A stretch of 64,000 nucleotides of DNA from Actinomycetes bacterium (GTDB taxonomy: Bacteria; Actinomycetota; Acidimicrobiia; Acidimicrobiales; Acidimicrobilacustridaceae), in NCBI GenBank assembly GCA_029782145.1, contig JAKOVH010000032.1:186001-250000 (forward strand), written 5' to 3'. A model generated the notes under the pieces. The model was given only the letters and a program-made list of their open reading frames with translations. It was not told where the DNA came from and searched no databases. Position numbers and translations under genes: made by a program. Of this stretch, positions 55,418 through 63,578 are shown piece by piece. Position 1 is the stretch's first letter, and every line of letters begins with the position of its first letter.

Positions 55418-56503
55418 TTGACCACCGAACCGCTGCCGGCCTGCGACGCGCCCGAGGAGCTCACCCCGGCGTGGCTGACGTCGGCGCTGCGCCGAGGCGG
55501 CGTCGATGCCCAGGTGGCCGCCGCCTCCGCCGAACGGGTCGGCACCGGCCAGATGGGCACGAGCTTCCGGGTCCGGCTCACCTACGCCGACGACGCCGCC
55601 GCAAGCACCGCGGGCGCCCCCGCCTCGGTGATCGCCAAGATGGCCGCCGGCCCGCCCGAGTTCCGGGGGGCGATCGCCGACGGCTACCGCGCCGAGGTGG
55701 GCTTCTACCGGGAGATCGCCCACACGGTGGCCGTGCGCACGCCCCACTGCTGGTACGCGGCGATCACCGACGACGGCACGTGCTTCACCCTCGTGCTCGA
55801 GGACCTCGCCCCCTCCACGCCCGGCGACCAGGCCACCGGGCTCACCGCCGCCGAGGCCGAGGCCGCGGTGGTGAACCTGGCCGGCCTGCACGGGCCCCGC
55901 TGGAACGACCCCTCGCTGCACGACGTGGCCTTCCTGTCGCGCCACACCCCCGAGACGGCCGACTTCTACGCCCAGATCCTGGCCGGTGCCATCCCGACGT
56001 TCCTCGAGCGCTTCGGCGACCGGATGGCCCCCGAGGACCCCGCGACCCTCGCCTCGGTGCCCGAGCACCTCCCGGCGTGGCTGCTCGCCCGGCCCGAGCG
56101 GTTCAGCGTGATCCACGGCGACTACCGGCCCGACAACCTCATGTTCCCGCCCCACGGTGCCGGAGTCTCGGCGGTCGACTGGCAGACCCTCGCCCTGGGC
56201 CTGCCCGGTCGCGACGTGGGCTACCTGCTCGCCACCAGCCTCGATCCCGCCCTGCGCCGAGCCGAGGAGCGACGCCTCGTCGAGCTCTACCGCCTCGCCC
56301 TCGCCGAGCACGGGGTCGACGACCTCGACCCCGAGGACTGCTTCGACGACTACCGGCTCGGCGTCGTGCAGGGGCCGCTCATCACGGTGCTGGGGGCGGT
56401 GTACGCCAACGACCCCAACCCGAAGTCCGACGAGATGTTCACGGCCATGATCACCCGCTCGCTGCTCGCCATCCGCGACCTGCGTCCGTTCGAGCTGCTG
56501 TGA
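55418..56503 (+). CDS. Phosphotransferase-family (APH-type) protein
   Basis: 361 residues with the aminoglycoside phosphotransferase/choline kinase fold: VIAKMAAGPPEFRGAIADGY (ATP Lys), SVIHGDYRPDNLMFPP (Brenner motif, catalytic Asp) and AVDWQTLALGLPGRDVGYLL (DxD metal Asp). Proteins of this kind, near acyl-CoA dehydrogenases, are usually annotated as phosphotransferases of unknown substrate rather than drug resistance. A TTG start with a GGAGGG site is chosen; no ATG or GTG gives a sensible N-terminus. Confidence 0.86.
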   Translation: MTTEPLPACDAPEELTPAWLTSALRRGGVDAQVAAASAERVGTGQMGTSFRVRLTYADDAAASTAGAPASVIAKMAAGPPEFRGAIADGYRAEVGFYREIAHTVAVRTPHCWYAAITDDGTCFTLVLEDLAPSTPGDQATGLTAAEAEAAVVNLAGLHGPRWNDPSLHDVAFLSRHTPETADFYAQILAGAIPTFLERFGDRMAPEDPATLASVPEHLPAWLLARPERFSVIHGDYRPDNLMFPPHGAGVSAVDWQTLALGLPGRDVGYLLATSLDPALRRAEERRLVELYRLALAEHGVDDLDPEDCFDDYRLGVVQGPLITVLGAVYANDPNPKSDEMFTAMITRSLLAIRDLRPFELL

Positions 56504-56529
56504 GCACCACGACACCCCGACCACATCCC

Positions 56530-56580
56530 GTTCTGGTGGAGGTCTCGCCCCCGGAACGGGGGTGAGACCTCCACCAGAAC
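56530..56580. terminator. Long hairpin terminator (GTTCTGGTGGAGG family)
   Basis: A 23-bp stem with one G-T pair: arms begin GTTCTGGTGGAGGTCTC and end GAGACCTCCACCAGAAC, with a short GGAAC loop. Lies between the convergent phosphotransferase and SDR genes. The outer arms match those of the hairpin at 37595-37645. Confidence 0.75.
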
Positions 56581-56628
56581 GCGGAGATGAGCCCGTCGGG
56601 CGGTCGGGGCCCCCGGGTGATCAGCCGG

Positions 56629-57549
56629 TCAGGCCTTCGGGAACTTGAGGCCGGTGGGGGCCACCCCGAACACCTCGGAGGCCATGCGGGCCCCGAGCTT
56701 GGTGGCGTCCCATGGCTTGTTGCCGCTCTCGATGACGACCTTCTCCGACCAGCCCTTCATCAAGATGATCTGGTCGTAGAGGCAGCGGATGATCTGGCCG
56801 TTGACGTAGCCGGCCTGGTCGCTGGCCAGCCACGCCACGAGCGGCGAGGAGTTCTTGGGGTCCATCGGGTGGAACTCCCCCTCGGCCACGGCGTCGGGCT
56901 CGAAGGCTTCGCCGGCGCCCGGCATGGTGGCGGTGATGCGGGTGAGGCCGGCCGGGCCGATGCAGTTGACGGTGACGCCCGACGCCGCCAACTCCTGGGC
57001 CAGGGTCAGGGTCAGGCCGGCGATGGCCGCCTTGGCCGTGGCGTAGTTCGACTGCCCGAAGTTGCCGCCCAGGCCCGCGCCCGACGTGGTGTTGATGATG
57101 CGGCCGGCGATGCCGGCGCCCGCCTTGGCCTGCTCACGGAAGTACTTCGCCGCGAAGTGCGACAGCGACCACGTGCCCCGCACGTGCACGGCCATCACCG
57201 CGTCGAAGTCGTCGACCGGCATGTTCCAGATGGCGGCGTCGCGCACGATGCCGGCGTTGTTCACGACGATGTCGAGCTTGCCGTAGGTGTCGATGGCCTG
57301 CTGCACGAGCTCGCCGCACTGGTCGTGGTCGGCCACGTTGCCGTAGTTCGCCGAGGCCTCGCCGCCCTTGTCGACGATGAGCTGGACCGTCTCGTCGGCC
57401 GCCCGGCCGGCGCCCTCGCCGGTGACGCTGCCGCCGAGGTCGTTCACCACGACCTTGGCGCCGTGCTTGGCCAGCTCCATGGCGTGACCGCGGCCGATCC
57501 CGTGGCCGGACCCGGTGACGATGGCGACCTTGCCGTCGAGCATGCCCAT
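56629..57549 (-). CDS. Short-chain dehydrogenase (hydroxyacyl-CoA type)
   Basis: 306 residues: VAIVTGSGHGIGRGHAMELA, VVVNDLGGSVTGEG (multifunctional-enzyme-2-like insertion), NNAGIVRDAAIWNM, Ser region NTTSGAGLGGNFGQ and SNYATAKAAIAGL, and the subfamily tail PLVAWLASDQAGYVNGQIIR. Probably a 3-hydroxyacyl-CoA dehydrogenase acting with the acyl-CoA dehydrogenases nearby. Paralogue of the SDR at 34094-35020. The ATG two codons before MLDGK is used. Confidence 0.9.
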   Translation of the reverse strand: MGMLDGKVAIVTGSGHGIGRGHAMELAKHGAKVVVNDLGGSVTGEGAGRAADETVQLIVDKGGEASANYGNVADHDQCGELVQQAIDTYGKLDIVVNNAGIVRDAAIWNMPVDDFDAVMAVHVRGTWSLSHFAAKYFREQAKAGAGIAGRIINTTSGAGLGGNFGQSNYATAKAAIAGLTLTLAQELAASGVTVNCIGPAGLTRITATMPGAGEAFEPDAVAEGEFHPMDPKNSSPLVAWLASDQAGYVNGQIIRCLYDQIILMKGWSEKVVIESGNKPWDATKLGARMASEVFGVAPTGLKFPKA

Positions 57550-57615
57550 GCGTGTTGTCCTCTTTCGGTCTCGCCGCCGAGGCGGCTCCGCCCGGCGCTG
57601 GTGCCGAGGCGGGCT

Positions 57616-57630
57616 GAAATCGTATATTTC
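57616..57630. promoter_or_regulatory. Candidate operator, GAAAT-ATTTC
   Basis: GAAATCGTATATTTC: 5-bp arms in an AT-rich patch that stands out in this genome, between the SDR and the divergently transcribed gene that begins the acyl-CoA dehydrogenase operon. Likely a repressor site and/or promoter element. Confidence 0.4.
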
Positions 57631-57763
57631 TGCGACTCGGGCCGTGGCCCGTGCCGGCCGACCGGGAGGCAGCTCTCCGGTGGAGCGCCCATCGTCGCAC
57701 GCGGGGCCGCCCGACAAGGATTCCTGGCCGGCGTGCCGGACCCGCCCAACCCCCGGGAGAGAC

Positions 57764-58501
57764 GTGAACGACAAGGTCTACACCCACGAGCTGATCGACA
57801 TCATCGGCCCGAACCGGCCCAACTACATGCACCACATGACGGCCAACTGGAGCCCCATCGCCCAGGAGGAGCGCCACCAGCTGTGCTTCGGCGTGTGGGG
57901 CACCGTGGGCACCACGGGCCGGTGGCCGCAGGTCGTGAACATGTGGGAGGAGGACGGCTTCGACGGCCTGGCCGCCGGGCTCGGCCACGAGCTGGGCCGC
58001 CCGAGCCTCCAGGACGAGAAGCTCGAGAAGTGGTGGAAGGAGGCGGCCAACTACCGGCGGGGCGGCTTCGACCGGGTGCTGGTGCCGGCGCCGTGGACCC
58101 GCACGATCGAGCAGCTGTGCGCCGACGGCGTGAAGGGCCAGGTGTACGCCCACGAGACCCTCGAGGTCGATCCCGGCGGCGCCGACGACTTCCTGTCCGC
58201 CGTGCGCGACGAGGGCGTCCCCACCCTGGCCCCGTTCGGGTGGCAGCTGGTGGGCGCCCTCAAGACCTCGATGCACGCCGACTCGCAGTGCATCGTGATC
58301 TGGGCCATCGAGAGCTGGCAGCACTGGGCCGAGTACGAAAAGGCGGTGTACGCCGACCCTGCGGTGAGGGCGTGGCGCGACCGCCAGTGGGACGCCAACG
58401 CCTTCGAGCGCTTCTTGATGTGCGACGCACCCCTGTCACCGATGAAGATCGGACGACAGCCCGCCCGCTCCGACCGCCACGAGGGCTGGACCGACCTGTA
58501 G
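57764..58501 (+). CDS. NIPSNAP-like protein of the catabolic cluster
   Basis: 245 residues. The N-terminal half (VYTHELIDIIGPNRPNYMHH, GVWGTVGTTGRWPQVVNMWE) and the repeated W-rich middle (SQCIVIWAIESWQHWAEYEK) resemble the dimeric alpha-beta barrel of NIPSNAP-type proteins seen beside acyl-CoA dehydrogenase genes in Actinomycetota. No catalytic residues recognised. GTG start after CGGGAGAGAC; the next gene begins 8 bp after the stop, so they are cotranscribed. Confidence 0.6.
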   Translation: MNDKVYTHELIDIIGPNRPNYMHHMTANWSPIAQEERHQLCFGVWGTVGTTGRWPQVVNMWEEDGFDGLAAGLGHELGRPSLQDEKLEKWWKEAANYRRGGFDRVLVPAPWTRTIEQLCADGVKGQVYAHETLEVDPGGADDFLSAVRDEGVPTLAPFGWQLVGALKTSMHADSQCIVIWAIESWQHWAEYEKAVYADPAVRAWRDRQWDANAFERFLMCDAPLSPMKIGRQPARSDRHEGWTDL

Positions 58502-58509
58502 GAGATCCC

Positions 58510-59697
58510 GTGCACCTGCGCGACACCCCGGAGGAGGCCACGTTCCGCGCCGAGCTGCGTGCCTGGCTGGCCGAGAACGTGCCCAAGCTCCCGCCGGAGC
58601 CCGACCACACCGACTGGCCCGGCCGCCGGGCCTACGAGTCGCAGTGGCAGCGGCTGCTCTTCGACGCCGGCTACGCCGGCATCAACTGGCCCGTCGAGGG
58701 GGGCGGCAAGGGCGCCACCCCCGGCGAGCACCTCATCTACCTGGAGGAGGCGTCGGCGGCCAAGGCACCCGAGGTCACCGTCGGCTTCGTGGGCCAGATG
58801 CACGCCGGCCCCACCCTCATCGCCGAGGGCACCCCGGAGCAGAAGGCCCACCACCTGCGGGGCATCCTCGACGGCAGCCACGTGTGGTGCCAGGGCTTCT
58901 CCGAGCCGGAGGCGGGCAGCGACCTGGCCAGCCTCCGCACCCGGGCGGTGCGTGACGGCGACCACTACGTCGTCACCGGGCAGAAGATCTGGACCTCCAA
59001 CGCCACCGTGGCCGACTACTGCGAGCTGCTGGTGCGCACCGACCCCGACGTGCCCAAGCACAAGGGCATCACCTGGCTGATCATGCCCATGGACCTGCCC
59101 GGCATCGAGGTGCGTCCCCTGGTCACCGCACACGGCACCGCCGAGTTCGCCGAGCTGTTCCTCGACGAGGTGCGCATCCCCGTCGCCAACCGGGTGGGCG
59201 ACGAGAACGACGGCTGGCGGGTCGCCAACGTCACCCTCAGCTTCGAGCGCGGCACCGGCTTCGTCGGCGAGATGCTCGACACCACCAACCTGATGAAGGA
59301 GCTGGTGGCGATCGCCGAGGTCACGCCGAAGGGTGCGGGCACGGCGTGGGACGACCCGGGCATCCGCCGCGAGCTCGGACAGATCGCCGCCGAGCTCGAC
59401 GCGCTGTGGGCCTACACCAAGCGCAACGTGTCGGCCGGTGCCAAGGGCGGGCTGCCGATGGGCTCGGGCTCGGCGTTCAAGCTGAGCTACGCCGGCGTGG
59501 TGCAGCGCCTGGGCGACCTCGCCCTGCGCATCCTCGACCGGGCGTCGCTCGCCATGGACGACGTCGACGGCCGGCCCACGGCCGCCCAGGTGCACGGCCG
59601 GCTGCACGCCTTCGCCGTGTCGCTCGGCGGCGGCACCTCCCAGATCCAGCAGAACATCATCGCCGAGCGGGTGCTCGGCCTCCCCCGGGAGCGCTAG
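58510..59697 (+). CDS. Acyl-CoA dehydrogenase (large subunit type)
   Basis: 395 residues, FAD-dependent alpha,beta-dehydrogenation of an acyl-CoA. Motifs: GYAGINWPVEGGGKGATPGE, WCQGFSEPEAGSDLASLRTR (signature), VVTGQKIWTSNATVADYCEL, and VSLGGGTSQIQQNIIAERVL. Paired in one operon with a shorter paralogue, the arrangement of heterotetrameric FadE-type dehydrogenases that act on steroid or branched side chains. GTG start after TAGGAGATCC. Confidence 0.92.
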   Translation: MHLRDTPEEATFRAELRAWLAENVPKLPPEPDHTDWPGRRAYESQWQRLLFDAGYAGINWPVEGGGKGATPGEHLIYLEEASAAKAPEVTVGFVGQMHAGPTLIAEGTPEQKAHHLRGILDGSHVWCQGFSEPEAGSDLASLRTRAVRDGDHYVVTGQKIWTSNATVADYCELLVRTDPDVPKHKGITWLIMPMDLPGIEVRPLVTAHGTAEFAELFLDEVRIPVANRVGDENDGWRVANVTLSFERGTGFVGEMLDTTNLMKELVAIAEVTPKGAGTAWDDPGIRRELGQIAAELDALWAYTKRNVSAGAKGGLPMGSGSAFKLSYAGVVQRLGDLALRILDRASLAMDDVDGRPTAAQVHGRLHAFAVSLGGGTSQIQQNIIAERVLGLPRER

Positions 59698-59699
59698 CC

Positions 59700-60671
59700 G
59701 TGGACCTCACCACCTCCGACGACCAGCAGGCGCTGCAGGAGATGATCTCCCGCTTCGCTGCCGACCGCTTCGACATCGACACCGTGCGCGCCTTCGGCGA
59801 GCCGGGCGGCTTCGACCGCGCCGCCTGGGCCGAGCTGGCCGAGCTGGGCACGTTCGGCATCGCCCTGCCCGAGGACGCGGGCGGCGTCGGGCTCGGCACC
59901 ATCGACGCCGTGCTGGTGCACGAGGCGCTCGGCGCCGGCCTCGTCCCCGGCCCGCTGGTGGCCGCCACCCTCGCCGCCGGCCTGGTCGACGGCGTCATCG
60001 ACGGGTCGGTGGTCCCCGCGGTGCTCGACCGGCCCGCCCACGGCCCGGTCGTGGTCGAGCACCTCCGCGACGCCGACGTGCTGCTCGTGGTCGACGGCGA
60101 CGGCGTGTCGAAGGTGGACACCGCCGGCCTCGCCGGCACCGTGCTCCCCCACCCCACCGACCCCGTCACCCCGGTGACCCTGCTCGACGCGGTGCCGACC
60201 GGCGAGCGCGTCGCCGGGCCCGAGGTCGCCGCCGCGTGGCGCCGCCTCGGCTCGGTGCTGGCGTCGGCCCAGCTCGTCGGCCTCTCCGAGGCCAGCACCG
60301 CGGTCGCCGTCGACTACGCCAAGGAGCGCCAGCAGTTCGGCAGGCCCATCGGCAGCTTCCAGGGGCTCAAGCACCTGCTCGCCGACTGCTACATGCGCAC
60401 CGAGGTGGCCCGTTCGGCCGTGTGGAGCGCCGGCGTGAACATCGACGAGCCCGAGCCCGGCGACATCGACCGGGCCGTGGCCGCCGCCCGCCTCATGGCC
60501 GCCCGGGCCGCCACCGAGAACGGCAAGACCGGCGTGCAGGTCCACGGCGGCATGGGGTTCACGTGGGAGGTCGTCGCTCACCTCTACCTGAAGCGGGCAT
60601 GGGTGCTCGAGACCCAGTTCGGCAACCCCGACGACGCCGCCGAGCTGGTGGCGCTCAAGGTCGCCGGCTGA
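59700..60671 (+). CDS. Acyl-CoA dehydrogenase (small subunit type)
   Basis: 323 residues; shorter and more diverged than its neighbour. N-terminal DDQQALQEMISRFAADRFDI, middle domain reduced, C-terminal ASTAVAVDYAKERQQFGRPI, FQGLKHLLADCYMRTEVARS and VQVHGGMGFTWEVVAHLYLK with the Glu after FTW as possible catalytic base. GTG start 2 bp after the preceding stop. Probably forms an alpha2-beta2 enzyme with it, as in mycobacterial FadE pairs; the pairing is inferred from context. Confidence 0.9.
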   Translation: MDLTTSDDQQALQEMISRFAADRFDIDTVRAFGEPGGFDRAAWAELAELGTFGIALPEDAGGVGLGTIDAVLVHEALGAGLVPGPLVAATLAAGLVDGVIDGSVVPAVLDRPAHGPVVVEHLRDADVLLVVDGDGVSKVDTAGLAGTVLPHPTDPVTPVTLLDAVPTGERVAGPEVAAAWRRLGSVLASAQLVGLSEASTAVAVDYAKERQQFGRPIGSFQGLKHLLADCYMRTEVARSAVWSAGVNIDEPEPGDIDRAVAAARLMAARAATENGKTGVQVHGGMGFTWEVVAHLYLKRAWVLETQFGNPDDAAELVALKVAG

Positions 60672-60697
60672 CGTCACCCCGATCCGGCTCGTCGCCC

Positions 60698-60802
60698 GAT
60701 CTGACGCGTGAAACGGTCGCTCCGACGACCACAACACGCGTGATTCGCCCTCACCGTGATCTCACGCGTGAAGCGGTCGTTCCGACGACCACAACAACGC
60801 GC
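60698..60802. repeat. Two-copy 60-bp-period repeat between convergent genes
   Basis: Copies near 60698-60741 and 60758-60802 share ACGCGTGAA, CGGTCG and TCCGACGACCACAACA, differing at a few bases. Each has short self-complementary parts (GGTCG/CGACC). May act as a terminator or protein-binding site; no coding potential seen. Confidence 0.8.
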
Positions 60803-60813
60803 GGGTTTCGAGG

Positions 60814-61287
60814 TCAGGCGGTGCGGGCGGTGGCGACGGGGCCGGCCGGGACCCGCTCGATCAGCTCGGTGAGACGGCCCAGGGCGTCGACGAGGCGGTC
60901 CCGCTCGGCGTCGGAGGTGCCGAGGGAATCCTCCCAGTCGTGCAGCGCGGCGTTGACCCGCTTGGCCAGGGCGACGCCGTCGTCGGTGGCCTCGACCACC
61001 ACCCGGCGCCGGTCGCCCGGATCGGGCAGCCGGCGCACGAGCCCCGCCTTCTCGAGCCGGTCGAGGGTGAGCGACATGCCGCCCGTGGTGCGGCCCAGCA
61101 CCTCGCAGATGGCCGTGGGAGCGCTGCGGTGGCCGGGTGAGCGCCGGACCACCCCGAGCACGAGGTAGTCGGCCACGCTGATGCCGGCGGCGCCCACGAT
61201 GGCGTCGAGCACCCGGTCGACGGCGACGTTGAGCCGCACCACGTGGCCGAGCAGGCCGTCGGTGCCGGGCAGCTGCTCGGGCGTCAC
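60814..61287 (-). CDS. MarR-family regulator
   Basis: 157 residues: winged helix with ISVADYLVLGVVRRSPGH, ICEVLGRTTGGMSLTLDRLE (recognition helix) and KAGLVRRLPDPGDRRRVVVE (wing), flanked by dimerisation helices. It is 8 bp downstream of the amidohydrolase gene on the same strand, so likely cotranscribed and autoregulatory. Ligand probably a CoA ester or carboxylic acid of the pathway; that is inferred. Confidence 0.9.
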   Translation of the reverse strand: MTPEQLPGTDGLLGHVVRLNVAVDRVLDAIVGAAGISVADYLVLGVVRRSPGHRSAPTAICEVLGRTTGGMSLTLDRLEKAGLVRRLPDPGDRRRVVVEATDDGVALAKRVNAALHDWEDSLGTSDAERDRLVDALGRLTELIERVPAGPVATARTA

Positions 61288-61295
61288 GGCCGCCG

Positions 61296-62528
61296 CTACT
61301 TCGCGATGCCGAAGCGGTGCAGGCCGTAGGCCTCGATGGCGTTGCCCCGCAGCACCTTGTAGCAGGCCTCGGCGTCCATCCCGGCCGCCACGAACAGCTC
61401 GTGGGCGACCTTGCGGGAGTGGGGGAAGGTGCCGTCGGAGTGCGGGTAGTCGGTCTCGAACAAGATGTGGTCGGTGCCGACCAGCTCACGGTTCACGAGG
61501 CCGTAGAGGTCGTCGAAGACGCAGCCGTACACCCGGCCCCGGACCTGCTCGCTCGGGGCGACGGTGACCTCGTCGACCCCGCCCCGGCCGTCGCGCCACA
61601 CCGCGTCCATGCGCTCGAGCTGGAAGGGCATCCACCCGACCTGGCTCTCGGCGTAGGCGATGGTGAGCTCGGGGAAGCGCTGCAGCGTGCCCGAGAACAC
61701 CCAGTCGGCCAGCGACCCCTGGGCGTTCTGGGCGTACAGCGACATGGACGTGGCGAGCGGCGCGTCCTCGGAGGTGGTGGGCATGCTCGACGACGAGCCG
61801 ATGTGCATCGACACCGACGTGTCGCTCTCCTGGCACGCCTGCCACAGCACGTCCCACTCGCCGCTGTACATCGAGGGCACCCCGAGCTTCGACGGGTTCT
61901 CGCTGAAGGCGATGGCGTAGCTGCCCTTGGCCGCGCAGCGGCGCACCTCCTCGGCGGCGAGCTGCGGGTCCCACAACGGCACGAGGGTGAGCGGGACGAG
62001 GCGACCCTTGCCGGCGCCGCCGCACCAGTCGTCGATCATCCAGTCGTTGTAGATGCGCAGGCAGGTGAGGGCGAGGTCCTTGTCGGCCCGCTCGAGGAAC
62101 CCCTGGCCGGCGAAGCGGGGGAAGATGTTCGGGTAGTTGATCGCCGCCTCGCAGTGGTTGAGGTCCATGTCGGCGAGGCGGGCGGTCTGGTCCCAGGTGC
62201 CGGGGCGGAAGTCCTCGTAGGTGGCGGGCACGTTGCGCTGCTGGTCGCGGGGCACCCCTGCCGGAGCGTGCAGGAAGCCGGTGGGCATCACCAGGTCGTC
62301 GAAAACCCACACGTCGCACCAGTCGCCGTCGTCGACGCCGCGCTCGAAGCCGTAGTGGCCGCCCTGGAACTTGAGCTTCACCTTCTCGCGCACGACCTTG
62401 GGGCCCCGCTCGCGCAGCGCCTCGGGCAGCTGCTGCTGCCAGAGCTCCTTGGGCTCCATGACGTGGTCGTCGACGGAGATCATGTCGGGGAGCTCGTGCT
62501 CTTCGGGGGTCACGCCGTGGGGGCTCAT
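61296..62528 (-). CDS. Amidohydrolase-family protein
   Basis: 410 residues, Amidohydro_2 type: PDMISVDDHVMEPKELWQQQ (metal site), YEDFRPGTWDQTARLADMDL, VSMHIGSSSSMPTTSEDAPL (metal His), ELTIAYAESQVGWMPFQLER and HILFETDYPHSDGTFPHSRK (catalytic Asp). Distantly paralogous to the amidohydrolase at 54065-55258. Upstream lies an AT-rich promoter with a perfect palindrome; MarR gene directly follows. Confidence 0.9.
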   Translation of the reverse strand: MSPHGVTPEEHELPDMISVDDHVMEPKELWQQQLPEALRERGPKVVREKVKLKFQGGHYGFERGVDDGDWCDVWVFDDLVMPTGFLHAPAGVPRDQQRNVPATYEDFRPGTWDQTARLADMDLNHCEAAINYPNIFPRFAGQGFLERADKDLALTCLRIYNDWMIDDWCGGAGKGRLVPLTLVPLWDPQLAAEEVRRCAAKGSYAIAFSENPSKLGVPSMYSGEWDVLWQACQESDTSVSMHIGSSSSMPTTSEDAPLATSMSLYAQNAQGSLADWVFSGTLQRFPELTIAYAESQVGWMPFQLERMDAVWRDGRGGVDEVTVAPSEQVRGRVYGCVFDDLYGLVNRELVGTDHILFETDYPHSDGTFPHSRKVAHELFVAAGMDAEACYKVLRGNAIEAYGLHRFGIAK

Positions 62529-62561
62529 GGGCGGCTGCTCCTGTGCTCGGGTTCCACCATT

Positions 62562-62579
62562 TAGCTTTGGCGAAAGCTA
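62562..62579. promoter_or_regulatory. Palindromic operator in the amidohydrolase-MarR promoter
   Basis: TAGCTTTGGCGAAAGCTA: 7-bp arms around GGCG, 33 bp upstream of the amidohydrolase start, in an AT-rich patch. A third half-site-like AGAGCTAC follows at 62588-62595. The size and position fit autoregulation by the MarR protein encoded in the same operon. Confidence 0.5.
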
Positions 62580-62654
62580 CTTTGTCAAGAGCTACCTTCG
62601 GGGAAAGGACCTTCGACCCGGGACGGCGGCGCAGCAGCGCCGTGATGCGTCGGT

Positions 62655-63491
62655 TCAGCCCGACAGGCGACGGTTGGCGGCGAGGTGGTGGAGGGCCACG
62701 GCCGCGGCGTGCCCGACGTTGAGCGAGTCGACGTCGCCCCGGATCGGGATGCGGACCCGCAGGTCGGACCCGGCCAGGGCCGCCGCCGTGAGCCCCGGCC
62801 CCTCGGCGCCGAGGAGCAGCGCCACCTTGTCGTCGGGCCCCACCGCCACCCGCTCGAGGTCGACGGCGTCGGCCGCCGGGGTGAGGGCCAGCACGGTGAA
62901 GCGCTGGGATCGCAACGTGTCGAGGGCGGCCGGCCACGGCCCGCTGGCGTGGATCGGCAGGCACAGGATGTGGCCCATCGACACCCGCACGCTGCGTCGG
63001 TAGAGGGGGTCGGCGCAGCGAGGCGTGAGGACCAGCCCGTCGGCGTGCAGCGCGCGCGCCGCCCGGGCGATGGCGCCCAGGTTCTCGTGGTCGTTGCAGT
63101 CCTCGAGCACGACGAGCGTGCGTGCCTCGGCGGCGAGCTCATCGAGCGCGGTGAGGGGCCGGCGCGCCCCGAGGGCCAGCACGCCGCGGTGCACGGGGAA
63201 CCCAGCCACCGCGTCGAGCACCGGCCGAGGCACCTCCAGCAGCGCGGCGCCACCCGCCAGCGAGCACCCCTCGAGCTCGGCCGTGACGGTCGAGCGCTGC
63301 TCGGGCACCGCGGCCACGGCCAGCACGCGGTACGGCGAGCGGGCCAGGCGACCGACGACGGTGACGCCCTCGGCCACGAACACACCGGCGGCGGCCTCCC
63401 GGGAGCGGCGCAGCTCGGGGTCGCGCAGGTCGCGGAAGCCCTCGAGACGGGGGTCGGAGGGGTCGCTGACGGTCTGCCACTGCACCGCCAC
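62655..63491 (-). CDS. SpoU/TrmH-family RNA 2'-O-methyltransferase
   Basis: 278 residues: an N-terminal substrate-binding domain (LRRSREAAAGVFVAEGVTVV) and a C-terminal SPOUT knot with LVVLEDCNDHENLGAIARAA (motif 1), ALLLGAEGPGLTAAAL (motif 2) and RIPIRGDVDSLNVGHAAAVA (motif 3). Methylates a ribose in rRNA or tRNA. The GTG giving VAVQWQTVSDPSD is preferred; an ATG 39 bp upstream is open too. Divergent from the cyclopropane synthase-type gene. Confidence 0.9.
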   Translation of the reverse strand: MAVQWQTVSDPSDPRLEGFRDLRDPELRRSREAAAGVFVAEGVTVVGRLARSPYRVLAVAAVPEQRSTVTAELEGCSLAGGAALLEVPRPVLDAVAGFPVHRGVLALGARRPLTALDELAAEARTLVVLEDCNDHENLGAIARAARALHADGLVLTPRCADPLYRRSVRVSMGHILCLPIHASGPWPAALDTLRSQRFTVLALTPAADAVDLERVAVGPDDKVALLLGAEGPGLTAAALAGSDLRVRIPIRGDVDSLNVGHAAAVALHHLAANRRLSG

Positions 63492-63578
63492 ATCGTCCCA
63501 GGTGCCGCTGGCGGATCGAGATCGTTGCACGAGACGGGCGATCGCGCTGCAATCTGGCCAGACCGCGAAGGAGGTCCA

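Noticed and set aside
55418-56503. Aminoglycoside-resistance gene
   Set aside because: The kinase motifs are of the broad APH family and the context is acyl-CoA catabolism; nothing points to drug modification.
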